IMG/VR virus record: IMGVR_UViG_3300031857_001313
Span: 1 to 24,592 of that record
Origin: a virus
Direction: 5' to 3' (one strand)
Length of the DNA stretch: 24,592 nt
Shown: one piece after another, positions 4,887 to 11,941 of the stretch
How the letters are laid out: each line of letters opens with the position of its first letter
Position numbering within the stretch: position 1 is the first letter of the stretch
Position numbers and translations under genes: made by a program
The notes under the pieces: model-generated
Databases searched by the model: none
The model's input: only the letters and a program-made list of their open reading frames with translations
What the model was told of the DNA's origin: nothing

Positions 4887-4914
4887 TTTACATCCCCTAG
4901 CGTCGGTGTATGTT
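4887..4914 (+). promoter_or_regulatory. Putative leaderless promoter of the second early unit (P2)
   Basis: TTTACA (4887-4892) and TATGTT (4909-4914) are 16 bases apart, and the predicted start falls on ATG 4921, with six bases between -10 and ATG exactly as in P1. No ribosome site precedes the ATG. The motif GTTTACATC (4886-4894) recurs as GTTTACCTC (4912-4920), 26 bases downstream, and P1 has GGTTACATC at the matching place, so a shared regulator could bind here. Confidence 0.5.
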
Positions 4915-4920
4915 TACCTC

Positions 4921-5088
4921 ATGAGCAAGCCAAACCCGATTGCAATCCGCCCCCGCCAAGGCTCCGCGCTGGAGACCGTATGGAACGACAACGAGCGTTC
5001 TAACAAGGCTATGGGCGACATCATTCATTCATGGGCCGAGACATTCGCGCTCATGACAAAACAGTCAGAACAAGGGGAAAACCAATGA
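4921..5088 (+). CDS. Small protein of unknown function, leaderless start
   Basis: A 55-residue protein beginning MSKPNPIAIRPRQGSALE, followed by a helical, polar second half. No family is recognised and there is no membrane segment. I choose ATG 4921 because the -10 of P2 ends six bases before it. A GTG at 4906 would add five residues but lies upstream of the -10. It is coupled to the next gene by an ATGA overlap (5085-5088). Confidence 0.55.
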   Translation: MSKPNPIAIRPRQGSALETVWNDNERSNKAMGDIIHSWAETFALMTKQSEQGENQ

Positions 5089-5279
5089 TTGACCGTGCAG
5101 ATTACACCGATCACCGCATGAAAGCGGCTCAGGCGACTAATCAATCCAATCGCGGGTTTGATTTCCGCCCTTGCGACAAGCCACCGCTGTGGTTTCGCGC
5201 CGTGGCCGAGGTGCTTCGCCCGCGTAGCATCATCATCCTGCTGGCCCTCGCTGGCGTTATCAGCCTGTGGTTTCTGTGA
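5085..5279 (+). CDS. Small C-tail membrane protein
   Basis: A 64-residue protein: a polar N-terminal 45 residues, then one strong membrane segment at the very end (SIIILLALAGVISLWFL), preceded by positive residues (RPRS). This suggests an N-in, C-terminal membrane anchor. ATG 5085 overlaps the previous stop and has AAGGGGA seven bases upstream. The stop overlaps the next ATG (TGATG). The function is unknown; small early membrane proteins of phages may act in superinfection exclusion, which is only a guess here. Confidence 0.6.
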   Translation: MIDRADYTDHRMKAAQATNQSNRGFDFRPCDKPPLWFRAVAEVLRPRSIIILLALAGVISLWFL

Positions 5280-5620
5280 TGGGGGCGGCAACGTGGCGGA
5301 CCGTTCCGATAGAGCCGACCGAGGCGATGTTGGTGAATGGCCGCGAGGCGCTGATGCCTCTCGTCCGGCTGGACAGTTACGGGCCGTTGATCGGCGTCTG
5401 GAAGGACATGCTCGCAGCAGCCCCTGTCGTTCCGGTAGGGAGCAGGGAGCGGGTCTTGGACGAGCTTGACAAGGCGTGGCTTCATGATCAGCGGCGGACT
5501 TCGTGGAGACGCGATGAATCCGCCGACGCCATCATGGCAGCCCTTACAGGAGAAGACGCAGCCACGCTTGGTCTTTCCGGCGAAACTCAAACCGACGCCC
5601 GCACAAGGGGGGACGCATGA
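5279..5620 (+). CDS. Conserved phage protein of unknown function
   Basis: A 113-residue protein. The N-terminal half has a pattern seen in many phage early proteins of unknown role: WRTVPIEPTEAML, then a short helix, and VWKDMLAAAPVVP. The C-terminal half is charged and helical (ERVLDELDKAWLHDQRR, then a DAIMAAL segment). There is no catalytic motif or membrane segment. ATG 5279 shares a base with the previous stop (TGATG) and is preferred to GTG 5267, which lies inside the previous gene. The stop overlaps the next gene by ATGA. Confidence 0.65.
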   Translation: MGAATWRTVPIEPTEAMLVNGREALMPLVRLDSYGPLIGVWKDMLAAAPVVPVGSRERVLDELDKAWLHDQRRTSWRRDESADAIMAALTGEDAATLGLSGETQTDARTRGDA

Positions 5621-5814
5621 TGGTTCACTCCGCGCAAGGGCGCTCCGTCCCCACCGAGGGCCAGCCTATCAGCAACGCCCGCCTTGCGGCAGAACTTCAG
5701 GCCATCACCCTGGCTCTCCGCATTGGAGGTTTGGACGGGCTGCGGTCGGGACGGGTCAGCCTAATTCTGGATCACCGTCGTCAAGGGTGCCAGGATCAGG
5801 GCGCAAATCCGTAG
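5617..5814 (+). CDS. Small protein, last gene of the early operon
   Basis: A 65-residue protein coupled by ATGA to the gene before (ATG 5617; a second ATG follows at once at 5620). The middle is a probable helix (NARLAAELQAITLALRIGG) and the tail is basic. I do not recognise a family. It ends 110 bases before the end of the leftward late operon, so it is the last rightward gene here. Confidence 0.5.
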   Translation: MMVHSAQGRSVPTEGQPISNARLAAELQAITLALRIGGLDGLRSGRVSLILDHRRQGCQDQGANP

Positions 5815-5924
5815 CCGAGCGCGGAAAAGGCCTGCCGGTGTAGGTTGCCCACCTTGCCCGCTTGGCGCTAGCCTTGCGGTTCAGGGCCTTGTTTGCTTCC
5901 ATAAACAAAGCGCTGGCAAAAGGC
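5815..5924. other. Convergence zone between early and late operons
   Basis: This gene-free stretch separates the end of the rightward early operon from the end of the leftward metallophosphoesterase gene. The only structure I see is a weak 6-bp stem TTGTTT/AAACAA around 5889-5906 without a T-run. No clear intrinsic terminator is visible for either direction, so termination may be factor-dependent or by collision. Confidence 0.45.
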
Positions 5925-6986
5925 TCAAGTGTCACGGCTTAACCCATATTTATGCTCTAACAGGCTCATCTCCTCAAAGCACCATGATCGAACGTGACCG
6001 CCCCATATCTTTGCCAGACAAACGCCAGAGCGCCAGGTTCCACCGCCCTTGTTCGCAAAGCCTTCAATGAAGCCGTTAGGCAGGGCTGTGGCGGCTGAGT
6101 AGACGGTCGGGGTGCGAAATGGCCCAGACTTGTGTTCCGTGATCTGGGTAGCCCTGTGGTCGTCCCCGTGAATGGTGTCGCACATAGCTTTATTGGCGTG
6201 TTGCCCTTGGGCTAGGGGTTTCCCCCGTCCATTAAACGGAATGTGCGTGAAGCCCACGCCGTCAATAAAGCGATATTCGCCATACATGGACGTTCGCCAG
6301 CCCCATTGCAGGAAAGCTTCCTCGACCATGTGAGCGTGGGAGATGCCGTCTGGATGAAAGTTGTCGTATCGCCAAGCCCGATGTTCGTGGTTGCCGAACG
6401 TGATGAGCTTGCGCGGCTTTAGCTTTCCAAGCCCGCGCTGGAACTCTTTCTGCGATGCGTGAAAGCTAGCCAGTTCCTGCTCAAACGTCGGCTTGGAAAA
6501 ACCTTCAAACGTCGCCCGGTCATTGAACGACGAAAAGCAATCCATCGTCATCCAGTCGCCAACGGACACAACCCAATCGACGTTATGTTCCGCCGCAAAC
6601 CGGCCCAGCCAATAGAACCGTTCCTTGTTAGGAAGGTGCGGGCTGTCGTGAGCGTCACCGATGACGCAAACCAGAACCGGATTACCGTCTGGAATTGGTT
6701 CTTTGATATGGTCTTGCGATACCATAGCCGGGGCGCCCGGCTGTCGGTGCTGATACTGGCGAGGCCGATAAAGCGTGTCGTCTGCTTCTAGCCCGTAATG
6801 CAGTTTAGCCGCCGCCAATCTGCCATTCATGGTTCCGCGTGAGATACCCCACGCATCAGCAGCAGCGGATGCCGCACCTGGTCCCGCCCCACCCATTCCG
6901 ATAGGTCGGAATCCTTCCCTTAACTTTTCCTCAACGCGCTCAACTGTCTGAAGCGCAACTTCACGGGAAAGGGAAGGCTGGGCCAT
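5925..6986 (-). CDS. Metallophosphoesterase with N-terminal HTH-like region
   Basis: A 353-residue protein. Residues about 105-300 carry the calcineurin-like phosphoesterase motifs in order: VIGDAHDS (D111, H113), SVGDWMTMD (G143-D144), TFGNHEHRAW (N199, H200, E201), then candidate metal-binding histidines at FTHIP (H248) and TIHGD (H273). Residues 1-70 look like a DNA-binding helix-turn-helix region (ASAAADAWGISRGTMNGRL), so the enzyme may act on nucleic acid. Metal-dependent phosphodiester or phosphomonoester hydrolysis is well supported; the substrate is unknown. It starts six bases after the o-spanin stop and is the last gene of the late transcription unit. No strong ribosome site is seen, so it probably depends on coupling. 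Confidence 0.82.
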   Translation of the reverse strand: MAQPSLSREVALQTVERVEEKLREGFRPIGMGGAGPGAASAAADAWGISRGTMNGRLAAAKLHYGLEADDTLYRPRQYQHRQPGAPAMVSQDHIKEPIPDGNPVLVCVIGDAHDSPHLPNKERFYWLGRFAAEHNVDWVVSVGDWMTMDCFSSFNDRATFEGFSKPTFEQELASFHASQKEFQRGLGKLKPRKLITFGNHEHRAWRYDNFHPDGISHAHMVEEAFLQWGWRTSMYGEYRFIDGVGFTHIPFNGRGKPLAQGQHANKAMCDTIHGDDHRATQITEHKSGPFRTPTVYSAATALPNGFIEGFANKGGGTWRSGVCLAKIWGGHVRSWCFEEMSLLEHKYGLSRDT

Positions 6987-6992
6987 GTCAGG

Positions 6993-7292
6993 TCACCAAA
7001 AGCGCCAGAACGGGCGGGAAGGGGGTGCCAACGCGCGAGACTGTGCGTCGAAGGCCTGAACCGCTAAATCTCTCTTGCCGTCGCACAAAGCCACGGCCAC
7101 ACCCCTGTCAGCGTATCCAGACTCAAGGTCTGCCTCAGTCGGGTTCTCCGGCAGGAACGACAGCCTGCACGGCTGGCGAACCACCTCCGGCAGGGTCAGG
7201 ATCGGGGCAGATTGCGGGGTATGCGCTGCACAGCCGGTGATCAGCAGCCCGTAAGCGGCCCACACGGTCAGGAGTAAGGGGCGTCTCAGCAT
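6993..7292 (-). CDS. o-spanin lipoprotein (Rz1-like)
   Basis: A 99-residue protein with a lipoprotein signal: positive start, hydrophobic core LLLTVWAAYGLL, and lipobox ITGC with C21 as the lipid-attached residue. The mature part has two cysteines and a short Pro-rich C-terminal region, as in outer-membrane spanins. It should pair with the i-spanin across the periplasm and fuse the membranes in the last step of Gram-negative lysis. Its gene starts inside the i-spanin gene in another frame (158 bases shared), the typical Rz/Rz1 layout. Lipobox and nesting together make the call firm. Confidence 0.85.
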   Translation of the reverse strand: MLRRPLLLTVWAAYGLLITGCAAHTPQSAPILTLPEVVRQPCRLSFLPENPTEADLESGYADRGVAVALCDGKRDLAVQAFDAQSRALAPPSRPFWRFW

Positions 7293-7584
7293 CTGATGCT
7301 GTCCTCGCTTCTATTTCAGCCTGACGCGAAAGTTCGCGGATTACAACCTCGCGCGTGTGAAATGTTTGTGTAGCCGCTGCGACCTCTGCGTTACCAATAG
7401 CTTCGCGTTCCATGACGGAAACTTGGTCCGTCAGTTGGTCCAATTTTCTGGCGTCGATGCCGAACGGGTCGAACTTAAAGCCAAGGAAGCTAGGTCTGGC
7501 TAACCCAGCCAAGCCAAACAGCACCACCGCAACCGCAGCAATGATAAGCCAGCCGGTCGGGGTAATGATGCGAAGATATTTCAC
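7135..7584 (-). CDS. i-spanin (Rz-like)
   Basis: A 149-residue protein with one N-terminal membrane helix (GWLIIAAVAVVLFGLAGLA, residues 11-29) and a periplasmic coiled-coil region (KLDQLTDQVSVMEREA through REVVIRELSRQAEIEA). It ends with a Cys- and Pro-containing tail (RLCSAYPAIC). This is the normal form of inner-membrane spanins. It starts in an ATGA overlap with the endolysin gene, and its second half contains the start and first part of the o-spanin gene. Confidence 0.82.
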   Translation of the reverse strand: MKYLRIITPTGWLIIAAVAVVLFGLAGLARPSFLGFKFDPFGIDARKLDQLTDQVSVMEREAIGNAEVAAATQTFHTREVVIRELSRQAEIEARTASDAETPLTPDRVGRLRAADHRLCSAYPAICPDPDPAGGGSPAVQAVVPAGEPD

Positions 7585-7964
7585 GGGTATTCTTTCCGCC
7601 GCAGTTCTATATGGGGTCCGTCCCGCAAACTAACCCAGTCGCCACCCCAGACGATTGGCACTTTAAGTTCTTTTGCCGCTCGCTTGAAAGCATCAGCAAC
7701 CGGGCCATAAAGCGGCCAATCCCATCGCACTTTGCCCGCAATAAGCACCGCAAAGTCGATAGCATGGCCGGTAATGTGCCGGGAGTTTATGGTGCGAGAC
7801 GCCCCCGCTTCGAGCAAAGCCTTTTGCCGGGCAACCGTTCGCAGACCCTCGGTGATGAGGAAATCGTGCGGGCTATAGGTTAGGGCAAGTTCGACCACGC
7901 GCACCAGGTCGGGGTGAACGCCTTTAAGCCGAGTGCGAGAGCGTGAGCCAAGAACGAACGACAT
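7581..7964 (-). CDS. Endolysin, M15-type peptidoglycan peptidase
   Basis: A 127-residue protein of the VanY/L-Ala-D-Glu peptidase group (M15). The zinc site is visible as SRHITGHAID (H63, D70) and DGPHIE (D115, H118), and the Arg-Gln region ITEGLRTVARQKALL is typical of phage M15 endolysins. It cuts peptide cross-links of the cell wall. It has no signal peptide, so it should reach the wall through the holin. ATG 7964 shares a base with the holin stop (TAATG) and is preferred over a frame extension to 7991. Confidence 0.88.
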   Translation of the reverse strand: MSFVLGSRSRTRLKGVHPDLVRVVELALTYSPHDFLITEGLRTVARQKALLEAGASRTINSRHITGHAIDFAVLIAGKVRWDWPLYGPVADAFKRAAKELKVPIVWGGDWVSLRDGPHIELRRKEYP

Positions 7965-8200
7965 TAGGCAACGCCTTTCAGTTTTTCCCACGACTTAAGG
8001 CCAAGCACCGCAGCGGCAAAGGTCAGCCAAACCGCAAGATAGCCCTCATTCATAGGCTTGCCGATGGCATGGCCGATGAACCCAGCATAAGCCGTGCCAC
8101 CAACTACCACCCAGCCAGCCGTAGGACGCCACAAACGGTCAAACGCCTGCCAAGCCCAATGTTTGCGAATGGGGTGATCGGGCAGGGGAATGTCAGTCAT
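7964..8200 (-). CDS. Holin (GTA/3TM type)
   Basis: A 78-residue protein with a polar N-terminus, the opening RLWRPTAGWVVVGG that resembles the GTA_holin_3TM family, and two clear hydrophobic segments (about residues 29-45 and 55-67). The C-terminus is basic (KSWEKLKGVA). It lies directly upstream of the endolysin with a TAATG junction, as expected for a holin that forms holes at lysis time. The family usually has three segments; here the third is weak. Confidence 0.75.
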   Translation of the reverse strand: MTDIPLPDHPIRKHWAWQAFDRLWRPTAGWVVVGGTAYAGFIGHAIGKPMNEGYLAVWLTFAAAVLGLKSWEKLKGVA

Positions 8201-8490
8201 GCCGTCGGCTTTCTGTGACTGGGCGGCGGCAACAAGCGTTCAATCAAATCCGTCAGATGCTTAATCTGCTCTTGCAACCGAATGACCTCATCGCGCGTAT
8301 TGTCATGCGCCGCCTCTTTGGCCTGCAAAGCCGCAACCACCGCAGCCAGCGCACTGATTTGCGATGTCAGCGTGGCAAGCTGATTTGTCGTTGCTGTGCC
8401 GTTTACGCGGCCTTCAAGCCGCACAAGCCAAACAATGACCGAGACGCCCGCAAGGCCAAGGGTAAGAAGAACGCTCGGTTCCAAAATCAT
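8197..8490 (-). CDS. Membrane-anchored coiled-coil protein of the lysis module
   Basis: A 97-residue protein: an N-terminal membrane helix (LLTLGLAGVSVIVWLV), then a long coiled coil (TLTSQISALAAVVAALQ and DEVIRLQEQIKHLTDLIERL) and a Pro-rich end. ATG 8490 has a fair ribosome site (AAGGGC) and the stop overlaps the holin ATG. The frame extension to 8820 is antisense to or within the fibre gene and is rejected. It could be a second holin, an antiholin or a membrane protein of the tail-fibre/lysis boundary. Confidence 0.6.
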   Translation of the reverse strand: MILEPSVLLTLGLAGVSVIVWLVRLEGRVNGTATTNQLATLTSQISALAAVVAALQAKEAAHDNTRDEVIRLQEQIKHLTDLIERLLPPPSHRKPTA

Positions 8491-8501
8491 TGCCCTTGCT
8501 C

Positions 8502-10493
8502 TTACGGTTCGGTTGCAAGAACTTGGATTGCGCCGGTAGCAAACCGAACGCAAAGCTGCGTTTTGCCTGCGCCATTGTCGCGAGCGTAAACCACGGCCTG
8601 GTTTGACGACGGGGCCGAGGGATCGGCGCGTTCGGTGTAGAGCAGCCTGTCGTGAAAATAGACCCCGCCAACATTGATTTGGTTGCTGGCGGTCGCGCTG
8701 TCTGCTTCCTGCCCGGACCCGATGACAATGTTGCTTGATCCAGTCGTGAGCGCGTCGCCCGCCGTCTGGCCCAACAGGACGTTGTTTGCGCCGGTCGTCA
8801 GACCATAACCAGCCTGCCACCCGACGCAGGTGTTTTTGTCGGCACCGTTCGCTGGGTCTCGCATCGTCTCATAGCCGACGCAAACATTGCCGGTGATGTC
8901 GAAGCGGACGTTGATGTTTCCGCCCGAAGTCCACGTCCCGGTGGCGGTCGAGGCGACCGTGGTCGAGGTGGTGGTGCTGGCGGTGACGGTAAACTGGCCG
9001 TTGTATTGCGTCGGGACGACTTCGGTAATGAAGACCGTTCGCCCAACTTGAATTGCAGTCCGCGCCGAATGAGTGAAAGTGACGGCGGTCCCGGTTGCGG
9101 CGCTAACGCCGGTGATCGAAGTGCTGTTGTCTTCTTGGCCACGGCCTGACTTGCCGCCAACCCAAGTGTTTTCCGATCCGGTCGCTTGGATGTAGCCCGT
9201 CTCACCGCCGAGGCCGACGTTGTAGGAGCCGGTCGTCAGGCCATCCATAGCCCGCTCACCAATGGAGGTGTTGTAGCCACCAGTCGTGACGTAAATCATC
9301 GCTTGGTTGCCGACCGCCGTGTTTTCAAGGCCGGTTGTGCAGTTCAATAGAGCTTGGAAACCGACCGCCGAATTATTCGCTCCGGTCGTGTTCCGATACA
9401 GCGCACCCACACCGACCGCCACGCCGTTTGACGCCGTCGTGTTGGAGTAAAGCGACTGCTGACCGAGAGCGGTGTTGTTCCCGCCCGTCGTGGCTGCGCG
9501 TAGGGCGTCGCCGCCGACTGCCGTGTTATAACTGCCCTCGGTCAGCGCAAGCAGCGCGGTTGCGCCGACTGCCACGTTTGCGCTGCCAGTCGTCACAGCA
9601 GGAAGCACGTTGTGCCCGATGCCGGTGTTGCTGCTTGCAGTCGTAGCTGCAATCATACCGATGCGTCCGACAATGACGTTCTCGGAACCCGTTGTCAGCA
9701 GGTTGCCAGTGCTATCCCCGATCAGGACGTTGCTGGTCCCGGTCGTCATGTTGTAGCCCGTATCCACCCCGATGCCGATGTTGTAGGAGCCAGTGGCTCC
9801 CCGCAGCGCATCGACCCCGATGGCAATACAGCGGATGTTGGTTGTGCCGACCCGCAGGGCATTGGACCCGATGGCCACGTTTGACGCGCCCGTGGTGAGG
9901 TTGAGGCCCGCCTGGTTGCCGAGGAAGACGTTTGAGGCACCAGTCGTGACGTTGAAGCCCGCCGCTTGACCGACCAGCACATTGCCGTTGCCAGACGAGA
10001 CGGCCTGTCCCGCCTGACCTCCGACCGCGACATTGTTTGAGGCGGTCGTCAGCGCGTTCAGTGCAAAGAAGCCCACTGCCGTGTTGGTCGCTCCCGACGT
10101 GGCCCCCTGAAGGGCTTGTTGGCCAAAGCCGGTGTTTTGTGCGCCCGTCAGACTGGCCGACCCGCCTGCACTCTCCCCAACAAAGGTATTGCTGGCCACC
10201 GAAGTTGAGACGCCGCGCCCGACCCGCACGGTGCCGACAGTCAACGCCGTCAGGCCCAACGCCGTTCCCGTCGTGATGGCGACGCCCGACATCGTGCCGC
10301 CCGTAATAGCTACGGCGTTGGCGTCTTGCGTTGCCATCGTGCCATAACTGCCTTGGACGTATGTTTTGAGAACAGACGCCGTTGTGCGCTTGGCAGGACC
10401 TGGCGAACGATAAACCGCCAGCACGTCGCTATCCACTATCGGGGCAGATAGAGCCTGAAGTTCAGGAAAAGTCTTACGGGGAGTCGTGGCCAT
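8502..10493 (-). CDS. Tail fibre with 17-residue beta-repeats
   Basis: A 663-residue protein. Residues 1-90 resemble the N-terminal attachment region of podovirus fibres. From residue 102 to 442 an N-x-x-x-G unit (as in TNTAVG, SNVAIG, ENVIVG) recurs about 21 times with an almost exact 17-residue period, and four more units lie at 536-593. Between them sits a Thr-rich insert (455-535) that may form a separate domain. Repeats of this type form left-handed beta-rolls like YadA heads, giving a long trimeric fibre. The C-terminal 60 residues (HDRLLYTERADPSAPS onward) probably cap the fibre. It lies next to the collar fibre and lysis genes. A receptor-binding role is likely but not shown. Confidence 0.82.
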   Translation of the reverse strand: MATTPRKTFPELQALSAPIVDSDVLAVYRSPGPAKRTTASVLKTYVQGSYGTMATQDANAVAITGGTMSGVAITTGTALGLTALTVGTVRVGRGVSTSVASNTFVGESAGGSASLTGAQNTGFGQQALQGATSGATNTAVGFFALNALTTASNNVAVGGQAGQAVSSGNGNVLVGQAAGFNVTTGASNVFLGNQAGLNLTTGASNVAIGSNALRVGTTNIRCIAIGVDALRGATGSYNIGIGVDTGYNMTTGTSNVLIGDSTGNLLTTGSENVIVGRIGMIAATTASSNTGIGHNVLPAVTTGSANVAVGATALLALTEGSYNTAVGGDALRAATTGGNNTALGQQSLYSNTTASNGVAVGVGALYRNTTGANNSAVGFQALLNCTTGLENTAVGNQAMIYVTTGGYNTSIGERAMDGLTTGSYNVGLGGETGYIQATGSENTWVGGKSGRGQEDNSTSITGVSAATGTAVTFTHSARTAIQVGRTVFITEVVPTQYNGQFTVTASTTTSTTVASTATGTWTSGGNINVRFDITGNVCVGYETMRDPANGADKNTCVGWQAGYGLTTGANNVLLGQTAGDALTTGSSNIVIGSGQEADSATASNQINVGGVYFHDRLLYTERADPSAPSSNQAVVYARDNGAGKTQLCVRFATGAIQVLATEP

Positions 10494-10502
10494 TGTGGTC
10501 CC

Positions 10503-11678
10503 TTAAAACTTAATAATGAACATGAGGGCGATGTTCCGAGGCCGCGTCTCGGTGCCGCCGGTCGAGGCCGTGTCATACGCTGTAATGGTTTCCACGCCGC
10601 CTGAGCCGGTAGTGGTCAGGCCCGAACCAGCTTCGCCACTGGCTGCTGGGGGCTGAACGCTGTGAACGTGCGCCTCAAGTTCATCCGCCTGCGCCGAACC
10701 AAAGGCGCGAGCCGGATCAACACCGCGCCCGTTATCCCATCCCCGCGCAAACTCGCCTTGCATCTGGGGAAGATTGAACGTGGTGGAGCCGTCCCCTGAA
10801 CCAAACACCGTGCCGATTGCAGCGAAAAGGCCAGCGTATGTGGTGCGAGAAACCGCCGCGCCGCTACATTCCAGCCAACCGGTTGGGGCCGCGTTAGCGG
10901 CATACATTGTGACGGAACCGACCGGCACCGCCGCCGCAAACGTGCCAGCCGCGCTAAGGAACCGAGCCGCAGCCGCGTCACCGGCAGCAGGGGCGGGAAC
11001 TAGGCCCTTAGTGCCACCCGATCCGCTGTCACCCACAACCGCGTCAAGCAGCGTCGTCGCCTGCGTCCCCGTCAAATCTTGGACGTGTCCCGTGCCTGCA
11101 CCCACGCGACCTTTGAGCGTTGCTGTGGCAACAGTGGCCAATTTTGCGTTAACAAACGAATGGTCAGGAACGGTTACGGTTGAGGTAAAGGTGGCCGTGC
11201 CGTTAAAGGTCTGGTTGCCGGTAAATGTGCCGGTAGCCACAACCGAAAGCGTGTCCGTGCCAGCGTTGCCAATGGTCGTGTTACCGTTGACCGTAAGGTT
11301 TCCGGTGACGGTCTGGTTTCCGGCAAAGGTCACACCGAGCGGGAACGTCACGCCCGACGACGTTGCGGCCAAAACAGACACACCGCCACAAACCAGTGTG
11401 GCCGAGTTCGCAGCCGGGAAATAAAAGCCGGTGTCCGTGTCGCCAATGACGCTAATCGACGGCGCCGTAATCAGGCCATCGGAAACGCGGATGCCTTGAG
11501 CAAACGGGATAACCGCAGCCGCAGGCGTCTGACCATCGGATGCAAGCGATTGCGTCAGCGCCGTAGCGAGGTCCGCAAGCGTTGCGTTCCAGTCATCCGA
11601 CAGGATAGCGGTTTCAGGAACCGCAGGGTTCCATGTGTTTGATGGGGGCGAATAGCTCCCCGACCCGTTTCTAGCCAA
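10503..11678 (-). CDS. Tail collar-domain fibre protein
   Basis: A 391-residue protein. Residues about 252-310 are a phage tail collar domain (PVGSVTMYAANAAPTGWLE, then a YAGLFAAIGTVFGSGDGSTT segment and FNLPQMQGEFARGW). The C-terminal PRNIALMFIIKF is the usual ending of collar-type fibres. The middle is Thr/Gly-rich beta-repeat (TGNLTVNGNTTIGN). The start is TTG 11678, supported by a strong ribosome site AAGGAGG five bases upstream; no ATG fits as well. It likely forms part of the adsorption apparatus together with the next fibre. Confidence 0.85.
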   Translation of the reverse strand: MARNGSGSYSPPSNTWNPAVPETAILSDDWNATLADLATALTQSLASDGQTPAAAVIPFAQGIRVSDGLITAPSISVIGDTDTGFYFPAANSATLVCGGVSVLAATSSGVTFPLGVTFAGNQTVTGNLTVNGNTTIGNAGTDTLSVVATGTFTGNQTFNGTATFTSTVTVPDHSFVNAKLATVATATLKGRVGAGTGHVQDLTGTQATTLLDAVVGDSGSGGTKGLVPAPAAGDAAAARFLSAAGTFAAAVPVGSVTMYAANAAPTGWLECSGAAVSRTTYAGLFAAIGTVFGSGDGSTTFNLPQMQGEFARGWDNGRGVDPARAFGSAQADELEAHVHSVQPPAASGEAGSGLTTTGSGGVETITAYDTASTGGTETRPRNIALMFIIKF

Positions 11679-11695
11679 TCGGGCCTCCTTTGGTG

Positions 11696-11701
11696 TATGC
11701 T
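11696..11701 (+). promoter_or_regulatory. Weak -10-like element before a rightward ORF (P3)
   Basis: TATGCT sits six bases before ATG 11708, and the eight bases GGTGTATG before it match P2 exactly at the same distance from the start codon. No good -35 is seen at 16-18 bases, so this may be chance. Confidence 0.2.
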
Positions 11702-11707
11702 GCGGTT

Positions 11708-11941
11708 ATGTCCCGATACATCGTTCTAGCCGTCATTCTTGCCGTGCCGTTTACAGGCGGGTGGATGTTGGGAGTCATTGCTGCACTTGCAGCGTGGTTT
11801 GTGGTTGATTCTGAACGTCGGGCTGAGCGAGCTGAGCAACGTGCTGCACGGCTTGCTGATAGGCTTCCTGAAACTCAGGGTTCCGTTGCGCCAACTGGGC
11901 CATTTCGGCCAAGGCTGGTCTGGCCTGTTCAGGGTCAGTAG
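11708..11941 (+). CDS. Possible small membrane protein, antisense to the late operon
   Basis: A 77-residue frame on the plus strand starts in the 96-base gap between two leftward genes. It has two hydrophobic segments (VLAVILAVPFTGGWMLG and VIAALAAWFVV), then a charged helix (DSERRAERAEQRAARL). The first 22 codons lie outside any other gene; the rest is antisense to the end of the 716-aa ejection-type protein. There is no ribosome site, only the weak element P3. The membrane-then-charged-helix design looks protein-like, but antisense frames of GC-rich helices can mimic this. Confidence 0.3.
   Translation: MSRYIVLAVILAVPFTGGWMLGVIAALAAWFVVDSERRAERAEQRAARLADRLPETQGSVAPTGPFRPRLVWPVQGQ

Noticed and set aside
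5880-5925. Intrinsic terminator in the convergence zone
   Set aside because: The TTGTTT/AAACAA stem is short, AT-rich and lacks a T-run in either direction.
9335-9898. Plus-strand frames rich in Cys, Arg and Ser opposite the fibre repeats
   Set aside because: They mirror the 51-bp coding repeat of the fibre and contain no independent start signals.
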